A stretch of 46,154 nt of DNA from Microbacteriaceae bacterium (GCA_025464815.1 JAODMW010000285.1:1-46154); one strand, 5' to 3'; positions 15,207 to 24,461 are shown, counted from the stretch's first letter. Numbers and translations: made by a program. The notes: generated by a model not told the origin, from the letters alone.

Positions 15207-15632
15207 TTAGGTCAGCCAGCAGCGGTAGATCAACCCGGTTACGCCCAGTTCAGAACTCCGCACCGTCTCTGTATGGGCGGTCGTGTACTTGGTGGATGCC
15301 GGAAGCTTCACCACGCGCCATCCCACGATCGCGTGCGCCTCGTTCTGAACCTGCAGGGCGCAACTCGCGGTGCTGCCGACCGGCATCGACACCTGGTAGC
15401 TGATGCTGACCGTGCGATCGTCGATGATGTTGTGGCCGGTGTCTTCCGCATCGAGGGTGCTTCCCGCCTGGTCCAGACCCGCCCAGATCACCCAGGTCAC
15501 CACCACGATTGCGCAGAGAGCGCCGGCGATGAGGTAGATCCAGCGATCGCGGCGCTTCTTCTCCGGCGTGCGGCCGTAGCGCGCGTCGAGCACTGCGGCA
15601 TCGGGTCGATCGACCCGCTCGGTGGCGGTCAT
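15207..15632 (-). CDS. DUF4307 membrane protein
   Basis: 141 residues. A basic N-terminal cytoplasmic tail contains the family segment YGRTPEKKRRDRW. One membrane helix (about residues 34-54) follows, then an extracellular domain of about 85 residues with two cysteines and a mature end WLT. It fits the actinobacterial DUF4307 family, of unknown function. The start ATG at 15632 is preferred because AAGGA lies eight bases upstream. An in-frame upstream start at 15665 would leave only 27 bases to the divergent mca gene. Position between greA and mca is conserved in actinobacteria. Confidence 0.85.
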   Translation of the reverse strand: MTATERVDRPDAAVLDARYGRTPEKKRRDRWIYLIAGALCAIVVVTWVIWAGLDQAGSTLDAEDTGHNIIDDRTVSISYQVSMPVGSTASCALQVQNEAHAIVGWRVVKLPASTKYTTAHTETVRSSELGVTGLIYRCWLT

Positions 15633-15692
15633 GGGAACATCCTTGGCGATTAGTCTTGAAGCCAAGGTTATCCGCTAAGGCCAAGGAGTTCG

Positions 15693-16571
15693 GTGACACT
15701 GCGTCTGCTTGCCGTGCACGCCCATCCCGACGACGAGTCGAGCAAGGGCGCGGGCACCTACGCCTACTATCGCAACCGCGGCGACGAGGTCATGATCGTG
15801 AGTTGCACGGGTGGCGAACGCGGCGACGTATTGAACCAGGGTCTCGAGGAACGTGCCATGGCCGAGCGGGACATGCCGGGCCTCCGCCGTGTCGAGATGG
15901 CCCGTGCACAGGCCGTCGTCGGATTCGAGCATCGGTGGCTCGGCTATCAGGATTCCGGCCTTCCCGAGAACGGCGAGCCGCTGCAGGCGAACTGTTTCGC
16001 GTTGATCCCGTTGGAGATCTCGGCGGAACCGCTCGTGAAGATCATCCGCGAGTATCGACCGCAGGTGCTTGTGACCTACGACGAGTCTGGCGGTTACCCG
16101 CATCCGGACCACATTCGCACCCATGAGATCTCGATGTACGCCCTCGAGGCGGCGGCCGATCCGAGCAGGTATCCGGATGCCGGTGAGCCCTGGCAGATAT
16201 CCAAGGTCTATTACGACTGCATCTTCAATCATCCCCGCATCGATGCGGTGTGCCAGGCTCTCGCCGCAGCAGAGCCGGAGTCCCCGTTGCTCGAACAACT
16301 GTCGGGCATCCGTGAGTGGATGCGGGATCGACCGAGCCGTGCGACCTCCCAGGTCCCGGTCGGCGAGTTCCTCGAGGTGCGCGACCGTGCGCTCCGCTCG
16401 CACGCGAGCCAGGTATCGCCCGACAGCGCTTTCTTCTTCTGGCCGAACGAGCTGCAGCGTGAGGCATGGCCATACGAAGACTTCGAGCTCGCGAAGTCGC
16501 TCGTCGACACGACTCTTCCCGAGGCCGACCTCTTCGCCGGCATCGTCAACGAACCCCAAGGAACAGCATGA
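15693..16571 (+). CDS. mca: Mycothiol S-conjugate amidase
   Basis: 292 residues of the LmbE-type zinc amidase family. The N-terminal HAHPDDE (residues 9-15, with zinc ligands H11 and D14) and HPDH (137-140, ligand H140) are present, as are the CTGGERGDVLN loop and the terminal FFFWPNELQREAWPYEDFEL region typical of Mca rather than MshB. It cleaves mycothiol-drug conjugates to mercapturic acids and GlcN-inositol, a detoxification step. This implies a mycothiol-producing actinobacterium. GTG start with AAGGAG seven bases upstream. It overlaps the next small gene by ATGA. Confidence 0.95.
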   Translation: MTLRLLAVHAHPDDESSKGAGTYAYYRNRGDEVMIVSCTGGERGDVLNQGLEERAMAERDMPGLRRVEMARAQAVVGFEHRWLGYQDSGLPENGEPLQANCFALIPLEISAEPLVKIIREYRPQVLVTYDESGGYPHPDHIRTHEISMYALEAAADPSRYPDAGEPWQISKVYYDCIFNHPRIDAVCQALAAAEPESPLLEQLSGIREWMRDRPSRATSQVPVGEFLEVRDRALRSHASQVSPDSAFFFWPNELQREAWPYEDFELAKSLVDTTLPEADLFAGIVNEPQGTA

Positions 16572-16801
16572 ACTCCATTGCCTTCGCGATCATCCAGACG
16601 GCCACCGGGGTGCCGCAGCCGAATTTCGACGAGAACTCGGTCACGCCTGGCTGGGTAGGGTTCGCGATCACCTTCGGCGTCGCCGCTGTCGTCGTCGTGC
16701 TCTGCATCGACCTCGTGCGCCGCGTGCGCCGGGTGCGCTACCGCGGTGAGATCCGCGAGCAGCTCGAGGCCGAGCGCAAGTCCGACGAAACGGACGACTA
16801 A
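16568..16801 (+). CDS. Small single-span membrane protein downstream of mca
   Basis: 77 residues, ATGA overlap with mca. A short outside segment with an NFDENSVTPGW motif precedes one membrane helix (about residues 28-49), then a basic RRVRRVRYR stretch and an acidic tail. It resembles the small membrane protein that follows mca in many actinobacteria (Rv1083-like, from memory). Function is unknown; tight coupling suggests a role with Mca or the export of its products, which is inference only. Confidence 0.8.
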   Translation: MNSIAFAIIQTATGVPQPNFDENSVTPGWVGFAITFGVAAVVVVLCIDLVRRVRRVRYRGEIREQLEAERKSDETDD

Positions 16802-16804
16802 CAC

Positions 16805-16833
16805 GGCGGGACGCGCCGCTGGCGGATCCCGTC
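16805..16833 (+). terminator. Weak stem-loop after the mca operon
   Basis: GGCGGGA pairs with TCCCGTC (one G-T pair) around an inner GCGCC/GGCG stem. There is no T tract. It marks a possible end of the mca transcript. The remainder of the gap up to 17006 shows no further structure or ORF. Confidence 0.3.
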
Positions 16834-17006
16834 GGCGCAGTTCGAAATCGGCGTAATCGCCCCTTCTGGATCTCCCCTCGCCACAGTTCCTCCACAGGCA
16901 GTCGTTTTCCACTGTCTTCGTGATGCTCTCCGCGTCGGATTCGATCTCTGCTATCCCTGTGTCACGCGTGCGGCGGCGATGTCGGCAACTCAGTTAAAAG
17001 TGCATA

Positions 17007-17050
17007 TTGACCTCAGGCATATAAACGTGGTTTTATCGATTTAGTAAATC
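17007..17050 (+). promoter_or_regulatory. Promoter and LacI-type operator of the alpha-glucan operon
   Basis: TTGACC (17007-17012) and TTTTAT (17031-17036) are spaced by 18 bases; TATAAA at 17020 is an alternative -10. Overlapping the -10 and continuing downstream is ATCGATTTAGTAA (17035-17047), part of a perfect 13-base palindrome GATTTAGTAAATC (17038-17050). The same element with one change recurs before the secreted amylase gene. A LacI-family regulator is the last gene of this operon, suggesting autoregulation. Confidence 0.6.
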
Positions 17051-17081
17051 AGTAACCGCACACCACAGCAAGGGAGCCTCG

Positions 17082-18836
17082 ATGAGCGAATGGTGGGATG
17101 ACGCCGTGGTCTATCAGGTGTACCTGCGCTCCTTCGCGGACGCGACGGCAGATGGCGTGGGCGATCTTCCCGGTCTCCGGAGTCGTCTCGACTACCTGGC
17201 CGGCCTGGGCGTCGACGCGTTATGGCTCAACCCCTGCTATGCCTCGCCGCAGCGCGACCACGGTTATGACATCTCGGACTACTTCGCGATTGATCCCGCC
17301 TACGGCACTGTTGACGACCTGGCCGACGTCGTCAACGATGCTCACGCGCGAGGCATGCGCGTCGTCATGGACATGGTCGCCAACCACTGCTCCGATCGGC
17401 ATGAGTGGTTTCAGGCCGCCGTCGCCGGTCGGCCGGGGAGTCCGGAACGCGCTCGATTCCTCTTCCGCGATGGTCGCGGGCCTGGAGGGGTGCTCCCTCC
17501 CAACAACTGGCAGAGTGTCTTCGGCGGGCCGGCATGGACCCGGGTCATGGCGGCGGACGGATCGGCGGGCCAGTGGTACCTCCATTCGTTCGATCCCGGC
17601 CAGCCTGACTTCGACTGGAGGAACCCCGAGGTCGTCGACTATTTCGAACGTGTGCTCAAGTTCTGGTTCGATCTCGGAATCGACGGATTCCGTGTCGATG
17701 TCGCCCACGGCCTGATCAAAGACGCCGCGCTTCCCGACTGGCCGGGGGCGGATGAGGGCAAGGGCGATCACAACTACGCGATGTGGGATCAGCCGGAGGT
17801 GCACGGCATCTACCGCGGCTGGAGGAGCATCGGAGAGGGGTACGCGCCAGAGCGCAAGTACTTCGTCGGTGAGATCTGGGTGCCGAGTGTGGAGCGGTTG
17901 ACCAGGTATCTCGTCGACGACGAACTGCATCAGGCCTTCAGCTTCGACCTTCTCGTGCAGCCGTGGAATGCGGAGCGATTCCGGGGCGCCATCGAACGCA
18001 CACTGGCGCAGTCGGCGCAGACCGGCACACCGGCTGCCTGGACTCTGAACAATCACGACGTCCATCGTTCCGTTACCCGTTACGGCCAGCGACAGGATCT
18101 CGTCGATCCATCCCCGAGCGACATGATCGCGGCAGCGCGGCGTATCGGAGAGGTGTCGCTCCAGCTCGGCACCCTTCGCGCCAGAACGGCAGTGCTGCTG
18201 CTTCTTGCGCTGCCTGGCACGGTTTACCTCTATCAGGGCGAAGAACTGGGCCTCCCTGAAGTCTTCGACCTCCCCGATGACGCCCGGCAGGACCCCATCT
18301 GGTTGCGATCGAACGGCGCCGAGCTCGGGCGAGACGGATGTCGTGTGCCTCTGCCGTGGAGTCACGATGCCCCGTCCTTCGGGTTCAGCCCGCCCGGCAC
18401 GGCGCTGGCGCCCTGGCTGCCCCAGCCCTCCTCGTTCGGGAAGCTGGCCGTGGACATGCAACTCGACGACCCGAATTCGATGCTGGCCCTGTACCAGCGG
18501 GCGATCGCGATGCGAGGTGCTCTCTTCCAGGCATCCGTTGGCCTGCGTTGGCATGAGACCGGGCAGCACGAGCTGCTCGCATTTTCACGCGGCGACGGAA
18601 CATGCGTAGTGAATTTCGGCGACCGACCGCTGAGCCTCCCACAGGGTTGGGATCTCGAACTCATGCAGGCCTCGGGAGCGGATAGCGACCAGGCGCAAGT
18701 GCCCGCAAACTCGGCGGCGTGGTTCGCGGGTGTACCCGCGGATCACGGCGCCAAGCCAGGAGAGACGATCGAAGCCGACCGTCGACTATTGGAAACAGCG
18801 ACCGTGTACCGGTCACAATCAGTGAGGGAGCAATGA
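17082..18836 (+). CDS. GH13 alpha-glucosidase
   Basis: 584 residues, no signal peptide. The family 13 regions are clear: DGVGDLPGLRSRLDYLAGLGVDALWLNP near the start, the nucleophile D206 in GFRVDVAHG, the acid/base E264 in FVGEIW and the stabiliser D326 in NNHDVHR. The sequence fits cytoplasmic oligo-1,6-/alpha-1,4-glucosidases of actinobacteria, which release glucose from the imported malto-oligosaccharides. It is the first gene of an operon that runs to the LacI regulator. AGGGAG lies seven bases upstream of the ATG. Exact linkage preference (1,4 or 1,6) cannot be read from these motifs. Confidence 0.9.
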   Translation: MSEWWDDAVVYQVYLRSFADATADGVGDLPGLRSRLDYLAGLGVDALWLNPCYASPQRDHGYDISDYFAIDPAYGTVDDLADVVNDAHARGMRVVMDMVANHCSDRHEWFQAAVAGRPGSPERARFLFRDGRGPGGVLPPNNWQSVFGGPAWTRVMAADGSAGQWYLHSFDPGQPDFDWRNPEVVDYFERVLKFWFDLGIDGFRVDVAHGLIKDAALPDWPGADEGKGDHNYAMWDQPEVHGIYRGWRSIGEGYAPERKYFVGEIWVPSVERLTRYLVDDELHQAFSFDLLVQPWNAERFRGAIERTLAQSAQTGTPAAWTLNNHDVHRSVTRYGQRQDLVDPSPSDMIAAARRIGEVSLQLGTLRARTAVLLLLALPGTVYLYQGEELGLPEVFDLPDDARQDPIWLRSNGAELGRDGCRVPLPWSHDAPSFGFSPPGTALAPWLPQPSSFGKLAVDMQLDDPNSMLALYQRAIAMRGALFQASVGLRWHETGQHELLAFSRGDGTCVVNFGDRPLSLPQGWDLELMQASGADSDQAQVPANSAAWFAGVPADHGAKPGETIEADRRLLETATVYRSQSVREQ

Positions 18837-20104
18837 TGCATCACAGCAAAAAATGGGTTGCGGCAGCGGCCATAGCGGCGGCGGCGGTACTCGCCATGAC
18901 CGGATGCGCGGGCGGTGGCGCCTCCGATAGCAAGACAGAGGTCACCGTCTGGCATTACTGGGATGGCACGAACGCCGACACTTTCGATTCCATTGTGAAG
19001 AGCTACAACGAGAACCACTCGAACGTCACGATCAAGTCGGTCAACGTTCCGAACGCCGACTTCCTCACCAAGGTTCAGGCATCGGCGCGGTCCAAGACCC
19101 TGCCGACCATGGTGATCGGCGACCTCATCTGGGTGCCGCAGATCGCGCAGATCGGCACGTTCGCAGACCTGAGCAAGAGCATTCCTTCCGACACCCTGAG
19201 CGACATCAATCCTGCGCTCACCTCGTATGGCTCGCAGGGCGGCAAACAGGTGTCCGTGCCGGTTTCCGCGAACAACCTCGGATTCCTCTACAACACGGAC
19301 CTGTTCAAGCAGGCGGGCCTGGACCCCACGAAGCCGCCGACCACCTGGGATGAGCTCATCGCCGACGGCAAGACGATTCTCCAGAAGACCGGCAAGCCGG
19401 GGTATGAGCTGTTCACGCATGCTGGAGACAACGGTGAAGGACTCACCTGGGACTTCCAGGTCAACCTGTGGCAGGCCGGGGGCCAGTTCCTCAACGACGA
19501 CAACACGAAGGCGGCATTCAACACGAGCGCCGGCAAGAAAGCGCTCCAGTACTGGGCCGATCTGATCAAAGACGGCGTCAGTCCGTTTGCTCCATGGGGT
19601 GCGTTTGAAAAGGGCGCGGCGGCATCGGCGCAGGAGGGCTCATGGATGGTCGGAATCTGGGCGAACGATCCGCCCTTCCCCTTCGCTTCGGCGCCCATTC
19701 CCTACCCCTCCGACGGCAAGCCGGCCACCAATCTCGGTGGTGAGCAGGCCATGGTGTTCGACGGCGATGCCGCAGCGACCAAGGCGGCGGGGGACTTCCT
19801 CGCCTGGTTCCTCCAGCCCAAGCAGGTCACCAGCTGGAGCGAGGCCACGGGGATGCTTCCGGTGACCAACACCGTCGCCACGAGCGACGACTACCTCTCC
19901 TGGGTCGACGGTCACCAGCCGCTGCTGCGTCCATATGTCGAGCAGATGGCGGACGCCAGGGCGCGACCGAACACCCCGCTCTACTCGAAGGCATCGTTCG
20001 CCTTCGCTCAAGAGATCGAGAAAGTCCTCGCGGGCCAGACGACCGTAAGCGACGGATTGGATAATGCGGAGGCGGCAGTCAACAAGATCCTTTCGGGGAG
20101 CTAA
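18833..20104 (+). CDS. CUT1-type sugar-binding lipoprotein
   Basis: 423 residues starting MMHHSKK; the ATG overlaps the glucosidase stop (ATGATG) and follows GAGGGAG. The lipoprotein signal ends with MTGC, C25 being the lipidated residue. The mature part is a MalE-like family 1 solute-binding protein with the usual TTWDELIADGKTI region. It is followed by two CUT1 permease genes. With alpha-glucosidase and cyclomaltodextrinase genes in the same operon, maltose or maltodextrins are the likely ligands. The function is well supported; the ligand is inference. Confidence 0.9.
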   Translation: MMHHSKKWVAAAAIAAAAVLAMTGCAGGGASDSKTEVTVWHYWDGTNADTFDSIVKSYNENHSNVTIKSVNVPNADFLTKVQASARSKTLPTMVIGDLIWVPQIAQIGTFADLSKSIPSDTLSDINPALTSYGSQGGKQVSVPVSANNLGFLYNTDLFKQAGLDPTKPPTTWDELIADGKTILQKTGKPGYELFTHAGDNGEGLTWDFQVNLWQAGGQFLNDDNTKAAFNTSAGKKALQYWADLIKDGVSPFAPWGAFEKGAAASAQEGSWMVGIWANDPPFPFASAPIPYPSDGKPATNLGGEQAMVFDGDAAATKAAGDFLAWFLQPKQVTSWSEATGMLPVTNTVATSDDYLSWVDGHQPLLRPYVEQMADARARPNTPLYSKASFAFAQEIEKVLAGQTTVSDGLDNAEAAVNKILSGS

Positions 20105-20109
20105 CCAGC

Positions 20110-21051
20110 GTGACGCAGCACGTGCAACGGACCACTCGCCTCCTCGTCGGAGGCGAGTGGTCCCGCCCCGCGCGAGAGCGGTACCGACGCGAAGACGTCA
20201 TCACGGCATATTCCTTTCTGATGCCGGCCATGATCGTGCTCGGCGTCTTCGTGATCTATCCGATCGGCTCGGCCGTCTATACGAGTCTCACCTCGTGGAA
20301 CGGCTTCTCCGCAGAGATGCCGTTCGTGGGCGGCGCGAACTACCTTCGGTTGGCTCAGGACCCCGAGTTCTGGAATTCCTTGCTCGTCACCCTGGTCTAT
20401 GCGGCCGGAGTGTGCCTGCTCAGCGTGATTTCGGGAATGGCCGTCGCCCTCTTGCTTGACGCGCCAATCCGAGCGCGGGGCCTGTACCGTGGCATCTATT
20501 TCCTTCCGGCCGTGACATCCTCGGTCGCGGCTGCGATCGTCTGGAGGTATCTGCTCGATCCTTCCGGACTGCTCAATACCCTGCTCTCCCGAGTGGGCAT
20601 CGACGGTCCTGACTGGCTCGGTGATCGGTGGCTCGCTCTCGGAGCGCTCACGCTGCTCACCGTATGGAAGAACGTGGGATTCAACGCCATCCTGTACCTC
20701 ACCGCCCTGCAGGCTTTGCCCACGGGAGTTTTCGAGGCCGCGAGTATGGACGGCGCCACTTTCCTGCAGCGGCTGAGGTTCATGACCGTGCCGTTGCTGC
20801 GTCCGATGACCTTCTTCGTGGTCATCCAGGCGCTTATCACGAGCTTCCAGGCTTTCGATCTGGTGTACGTGCTTACGGGGGGTGGCCCCACGGGCGGAAC
20901 CGAGGTTCTCGGGATGTTCATGTATCGCACCGCCTTCAGGCTGAGCGACTTCGGTTACGGCTCCGCGATCGCGTTCGTGACGTTGTTCCTCGTACTCGGT
21001 GTCGCCCTCGTTCAGTGGCGGGCCTCCGGATCGGGAAGGGCGGACCGATGA
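20110..21051 (+). CDS. CUT1 sugar permease, MalF-like
   Basis: 313 residues from GTG 20110, five bases after the lipoprotein stop. About six membrane spans follow an unusually charged 35-residue N-terminus. The EAA loop is EAASMDGATFLQRLRFMTVPLL. It pairs with the next permease (ATGA overlap) to form the channel of the maltodextrin-type importer. No ATPase gene is found in the operon, so a shared MsiK/MalK-type ATPase elsewhere must serve it. Confidence 0.9.
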   Translation: MTQHVQRTTRLLVGGEWSRPARERYRREDVITAYSFLMPAMIVLGVFVIYPIGSAVYTSLTSWNGFSAEMPFVGGANYLRLAQDPEFWNSLLVTLVYAAGVCLLSVISGMAVALLLDAPIRARGLYRGIYFLPAVTSSVAAAIVWRYLLDPSGLLNTLLSRVGIDGPDWLGDRWLALGALTLLTVWKNVGFNAILYLTALQALPTGVFEAASMDGATFLQRLRFMTVPLLRPMTFFVVIQALITSFQAFDLVYVLTGGGPTGGTEVLGMFMYRTAFRLSDFGYGSAIAFVTLFLVLGVALVQWRASGSGRADR

Positions 21052-21872
21052 CGAAACGCACCATCGCCGTGAACCTCGGACGTCATGCCGTGCTTGTGGC
21101 CGGTTCCCTGCTCATCATCGGTCCATTCCTGTGGATGCTCACGACGGCGCTCCAGACTCGCGCGGAGAACTATACGAACGCCTCTGTGCTGCCGACATCG
21201 TGGCACTGGGAGAACTTCATACACGCCTGGGAGGCAGCCCCGTTCGGCCAGTACTATCTCAACAGCCTGGTAATGACGGCGGGAATCGTCGGCGGCCACC
21301 TCGTGCTCGATGCACTTGCCGCATATGCCTTCGCCCGACTGCGGTTTCCGCTCAAGAACGCGATCTTCCTCGTGCTGCTCGCGGCTCTGATCGTGCCGAC
21401 CTTCGTCACGATCATCCCGGCGTACTCGCTGACGGCATCGCTCGGCTGGATCGACACCTACGCAGGCCTCATCGCACCGCGCCTCGCCGACGTGTTTGGA
21501 ATCATCCTGCTCCGACAATTCTTCTCGACCATCCCCCTCGAGCTGGAAGAGGCGGCGCGCATCGACGGATGCAGCCGGGCCGGGACTTTCCTGCGCATCA
21601 TCGTTCCGCTGTCGCGGCCGGCCTTCGCCACGCTGGGGATCTTCAGCTTTCTCTTCGCCTGGAATGACTTTCTCTGGCCGCTTCTCGTCACGAACTCCGA
21701 CGATCTGAGAACGATCCAGATCGGCCTCTCGGCCTTCCAGGGGCGATACGGCACCTCATGGAACTACCTCATGGCGGGCACGTTGACCGCGACCATACCG
21801 AGCATCCTGGTTTTCCTGGTTTTCCAGCGTGCCCTCGTTCGCGGTATCGCTATGACCGGACTCAAAGACTGA
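21048..21872 (+). CDS. CUT1 sugar permease, MalG-like
   Basis: 274 residues; ATG in an ATGA overlap with the previous permease. About six spans, EAA loop EEAARIDGCSRAGTFLRIIVPL, and the terminal FQRALVRGIAMTGLKD ending typical of MalG-type subunits, which inserts near the ATPase. Partner of the MalF-like protein and the lipoprotein encoded upstream. Confidence 0.92.
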   Translation: MTKRTIAVNLGRHAVLVAGSLLIIGPFLWMLTTALQTRAENYTNASVLPTSWHWENFIHAWEAAPFGQYYLNSLVMTAGIVGGHLVLDALAAYAFARLRFPLKNAIFLVLLAALIVPTFVTIIPAYSLTASLGWIDTYAGLIAPRLADVFGIILLRQFFSTIPLELEEAARIDGCSRAGTFLRIIVPLSRPAFATLGIFSFLFAWNDFLWPLLVTNSDDLRTIQIGLSAFQGRYGTSWNYLMAGTLTATIPSILVFLVFQRALVRGIAMTGLKD

Positions 21873-21887
21873 CAGGGCACTGACGAA

Positions 21888-23339
21888 ATGACACACATGA
21901 TCACTCCACAACCGACCCCCGAAACGTCTGCCACCCCGGACTGGCTCGCGGATGCCATCTTCTACCAGATCTTCCCCGATCGGTTCGCGAACGGCGACCC
22001 GGCCCTCGATCCGTCGGATGTCGAGCCATGGGGCAACGAGCCGACCGCACACAATTTCTTCGGAGGTGACCTGAAGGGAATAACCGAGCACCTCGACCAC
22101 ATCATCTCCGTCGGCGCCAATGCCATCTATCTCACGCCCATTTTCCAGGCGGACACGAACCATCGTTACGACGCGACCGACTACTTCAGCATCGACAGGC
22201 GACTCGGGGACGACGGTTCATTCCGCACGTTCCTGGACGCGGCGCATGAGCGAGGCATCCGCGTGGTCCTGGATGCCGTTCTCAACCACTGCGGCGATGG
22301 GCACTGGGCGTTCCGTGACGTGATCGAGAACCAGGAACGCTCGCGTTACGTCAACTGGTTCTCGGTCGAGGACTTCCCCGTGCGTGCCCACCCGACGCCG
22401 AATTACCGTACCTGTTCTGGCTGCTACTACCTCCCGAAGTGGAACGCCTATAACCCCGAGGTGAGAGAGCACCACTACGCAGTTGCGCGTCACTGGGTCG
22501 AGAAGGGTATTGATGGATGGCGACTGGATGTCCCCTACTTCATCAACCACAACTTTTGGCGGCGCTTCCGGCAGGAGGTGAAGAGCCTCGATCCGGATCT
22601 CTACATCGTCGCGGAGGAATGGCGCGAACCCGAGCAGTGGCTGCAGGGAGACCTGGCAGACGGCACCATGAATTACAGCCTGCGCGATCTCGTTCTCGGT
22701 TTCACAGCGGATGGAACCGTCGACGCTTCGAGCTACGCGGCGTCGATGACCGTCCTGCACGACCGGATCCCCACGGCGGCGCGCCCGGCGATGCTCAACC
22801 TTCTGGGCAGCCACGACACGGAGCGGGTTCTCACACGTCATCGGGAGGGGATCGCCCAGAGTAAACTCGCCTACGCCCTGCTATTCGCGTCGCAGGGAAC
22901 TCCAATGCTCTACTACGGAGACGAGGTGGGCATGAGGGGCGAGAACGATCCCGGAAGTCGCGGTTGCATGCCCTGGGACGAGACCCAGTGGAATACCGAG
23001 ATCCTGGGATGGGTGCAGGGGTTGGCCAGCGTTCGGCGCCGGGTGGTTGCCCTTCGCCGCGGCACCCAGGCAGTGGCGGCAGTCACCGACGATGTGGCCG
23101 CGATTTTTCGTGATGCTGGCGAGCAGGGCGCGGCGCTCACCCTGGTGAACCGCGGCGCGACACGGGTAGTCGTTCCGCGGGAATTCCTCGACGGGAGTGC
23201 TTTCGGAGGCGCGGCCATCGATCCGGCCGGATGGGTAGTAGCGCTCGATTCCGCGACTGCTCCGAACGCCGCCGTTGGCACGGTGGTCGGTGCCGGGAGC
23301 GCGCTCGTGCTGGTTGCCGCGGGTCGGGAGCTGGAATGA
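21888..23339 (+). CDS. GH13 cyclomaltodextrinase/neopullulanase-like enzyme
   Basis: 483 residues, no signal peptide. Catalytic residues are D214 (GWRLDVPY), E243 (IVAEEWRE) and D310 (GSHDTER). The stretch YQIFPDRFANGD and HNFFGGDLKGI are typical of the GH13_20 group (cyclomaltodextrinase, neopullulanase, maltogenic amylase). Most of those carry an N-terminal CBM34 domain; here the catalytic domain starts almost at once, so that domain is absent. The enzyme would open cyclodextrins or trim branched maltodextrins in the cytoplasm and hand glucose and maltose to the glucosidase. Its stop overlaps the start of the LacI gene. Confidence 0.85.
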   Translation: MTHMITPQPTPETSATPDWLADAIFYQIFPDRFANGDPALDPSDVEPWGNEPTAHNFFGGDLKGITEHLDHIISVGANAIYLTPIFQADTNHRYDATDYFSIDRRLGDDGSFRTFLDAAHERGIRVVLDAVLNHCGDGHWAFRDVIENQERSRYVNWFSVEDFPVRAHPTPNYRTCSGCYYLPKWNAYNPEVREHHYAVARHWVEKGIDGWRLDVPYFINHNFWRRFRQEVKSLDPDLYIVAEEWREPEQWLQGDLADGTMNYSLRDLVLGFTADGTVDASSYAASMTVLHDRIPTAARPAMLNLLGSHDTERVLTRHREGIAQSKLAYALLFASQGTPMLYYGDEVGMRGENDPGSRGCMPWDETQWNTEILGWVQGLASVRRRVVALRRGTQAVAAVTDDVAAIFRDAGEQGAALTLVNRGATRVVVPREFLDGSAFGGAAIDPAGWVVALDSATAPNAAVGTVVGAGSALVLVAAGRELE

Positions 23340-24382
23340 AAGCACGACGCGTGACCATGCAGGATGTCGCTGAGCGGGCGAGCGTATCGAAGACTGCGGT
23401 CTCCTTTGCTTTCAACGACACGTCGCGATTGTCCGAGCCGACTCTCAAACACATTCTCGAGGTGGCTGCCGAGCTGGGGTATTCCCAGGATCCTGCGGCT
23501 CGGATGCTCCGGACCCGGCGCACCAACAGTCTCGGGCTCCTCCTGCCGCAGCAGCTGGATATCGTGCTGGCCAATCCCTACTACACACAGTTTCTGCAGG
23601 GCATCGGACAAACCTGCAACCGCGAGGGATTCACCCTTCTTCTGGCTCCTCCGCTGCGTGGCTCGATGCTGAAGACCATCCCCTACGCTGCGGTCGACGG
23701 TTTCATCGTGAGCGGTCTCGAGTACGACCGTGGTGAGGTAAGCGCGCTGAGGCAACGCGACATCCCCTTTGTGCTCGTCGACAGCGAACATCACGACGGT
23801 GTCTCCTCCGTGGAAATCGAGGACGGACGCGGTATGGAGATGCTCGTCGAACACCTGCTCTCGCTCGGCCACCGTCGGATACTGTTCCTCGCATTCGAGA
23901 CCGGGATCGCCGGCGGGTACGCGAATTGGCGGGGACCGGCGCTGCGACGTATGAACGGAGCGATCACGGCGCTGCGAAAAAGCGGGCTGTCTCCAGAGAG
24001 CGAGGGGATAGAGGTGCGCGAGGTACCCTGCACCCGGCCGGGCGGCGAGCAGGCATTCCGGGACCTGTGGAACGAACCGGAGCGACCGACGGCGATCGTC
24101 TGCTTCAGCGACGTGATCGCCCTCGGGGTTCTCGACGCAGCGCACGAGATGGGTGTCTCAGTGCCGCACGATGTCTCGGTGACCGGGTTCGACGACCTTG
24201 CCGAGGCGCAACTGTCACAACCGAGCCTTACCACGGTGCGCCAGCCCATAGAAACGAAGGGTCGTCTCGCCGCCGAATATCTCGTCGAGTCGATCTCGGC
24301 GGGTGAACCCTCTCGAGTTCACCGGCAGGAGCTGCACACCGCGCTCCTGCTGCGGGATTCGACCGGTCTGCCCAACCAGTAG
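23336..24382 (+). CDS. LacI-family transcriptional regulator of the alpha-glucan operon
   Basis: 348 residues; ATG overlaps the preceding stop, so the long in-frame stretch upstream is discarded. The N-terminal HTH runs VTMQDVAERASVSKTAVSFAFN with the hinge helix around PAARMLRTRRTN, and the rest is the periplasmic-binding-like effector domain ending in the family signature VTGFDDLAEAQLSQPSLTTV. Being the last gene of the operon it likely represses, it would form a negative feedback loop released by a maltodextrin. ATCGATTTA[G/C]TAA elements at 17035 and 24490 are the best candidate sites. Confidence 0.92.
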   Translation: MKARRVTMQDVAERASVSKTAVSFAFNDTSRLSEPTLKHILEVAAELGYSQDPAARMLRTRRTNSLGLLLPQQLDIVLANPYYTQFLQGIGQTCNREGFTLLLAPPLRGSMLKTIPYAAVDGFIVSGLEYDRGEVSALRQRDIPFVLVDSEHHDGVSSVEIEDGRGMEMLVEHLLSLGHRRILFLAFETGIAGGYANWRGPALRRMNGAITALRKSGLSPESEGIEVREVPCTRPGGEQAFRDLWNEPERPTAIVCFSDVIALGVLDAAHEMGVSVPHDVSVTGFDDLAEAQLSQPSLTTVRQPIETKGRLAAEYLVESISAGEPSRVHRQELHTALLLRDSTGLPNQ

Positions 24383-24418
24383 CACGGCGCAGGGACCTTT
24401 CCTCCGCTGGAACCGTGC
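24382..24418 (+). terminator. Candidate terminator of the alpha-glucan operon
   Basis: GCACGG (24382-24387) pairs with CCGTGC (24413-24418) around an inner CAGGGA/TCC-CTG stem. It begins at the last base of the LacI stop codon. No strong T tract follows. Confidence 0.45.
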
Positions 24419-24461
24419 GGCGTTAATGACTTCTGCTCATAACGCTCGTGCTTTGACGCTC

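Noticed and set aside
17220-18569. Leftward 449-codon frame over the alpha-glucosidase
   Set aside because: Antisense to intact GH13 motifs with all three catalytic residues.
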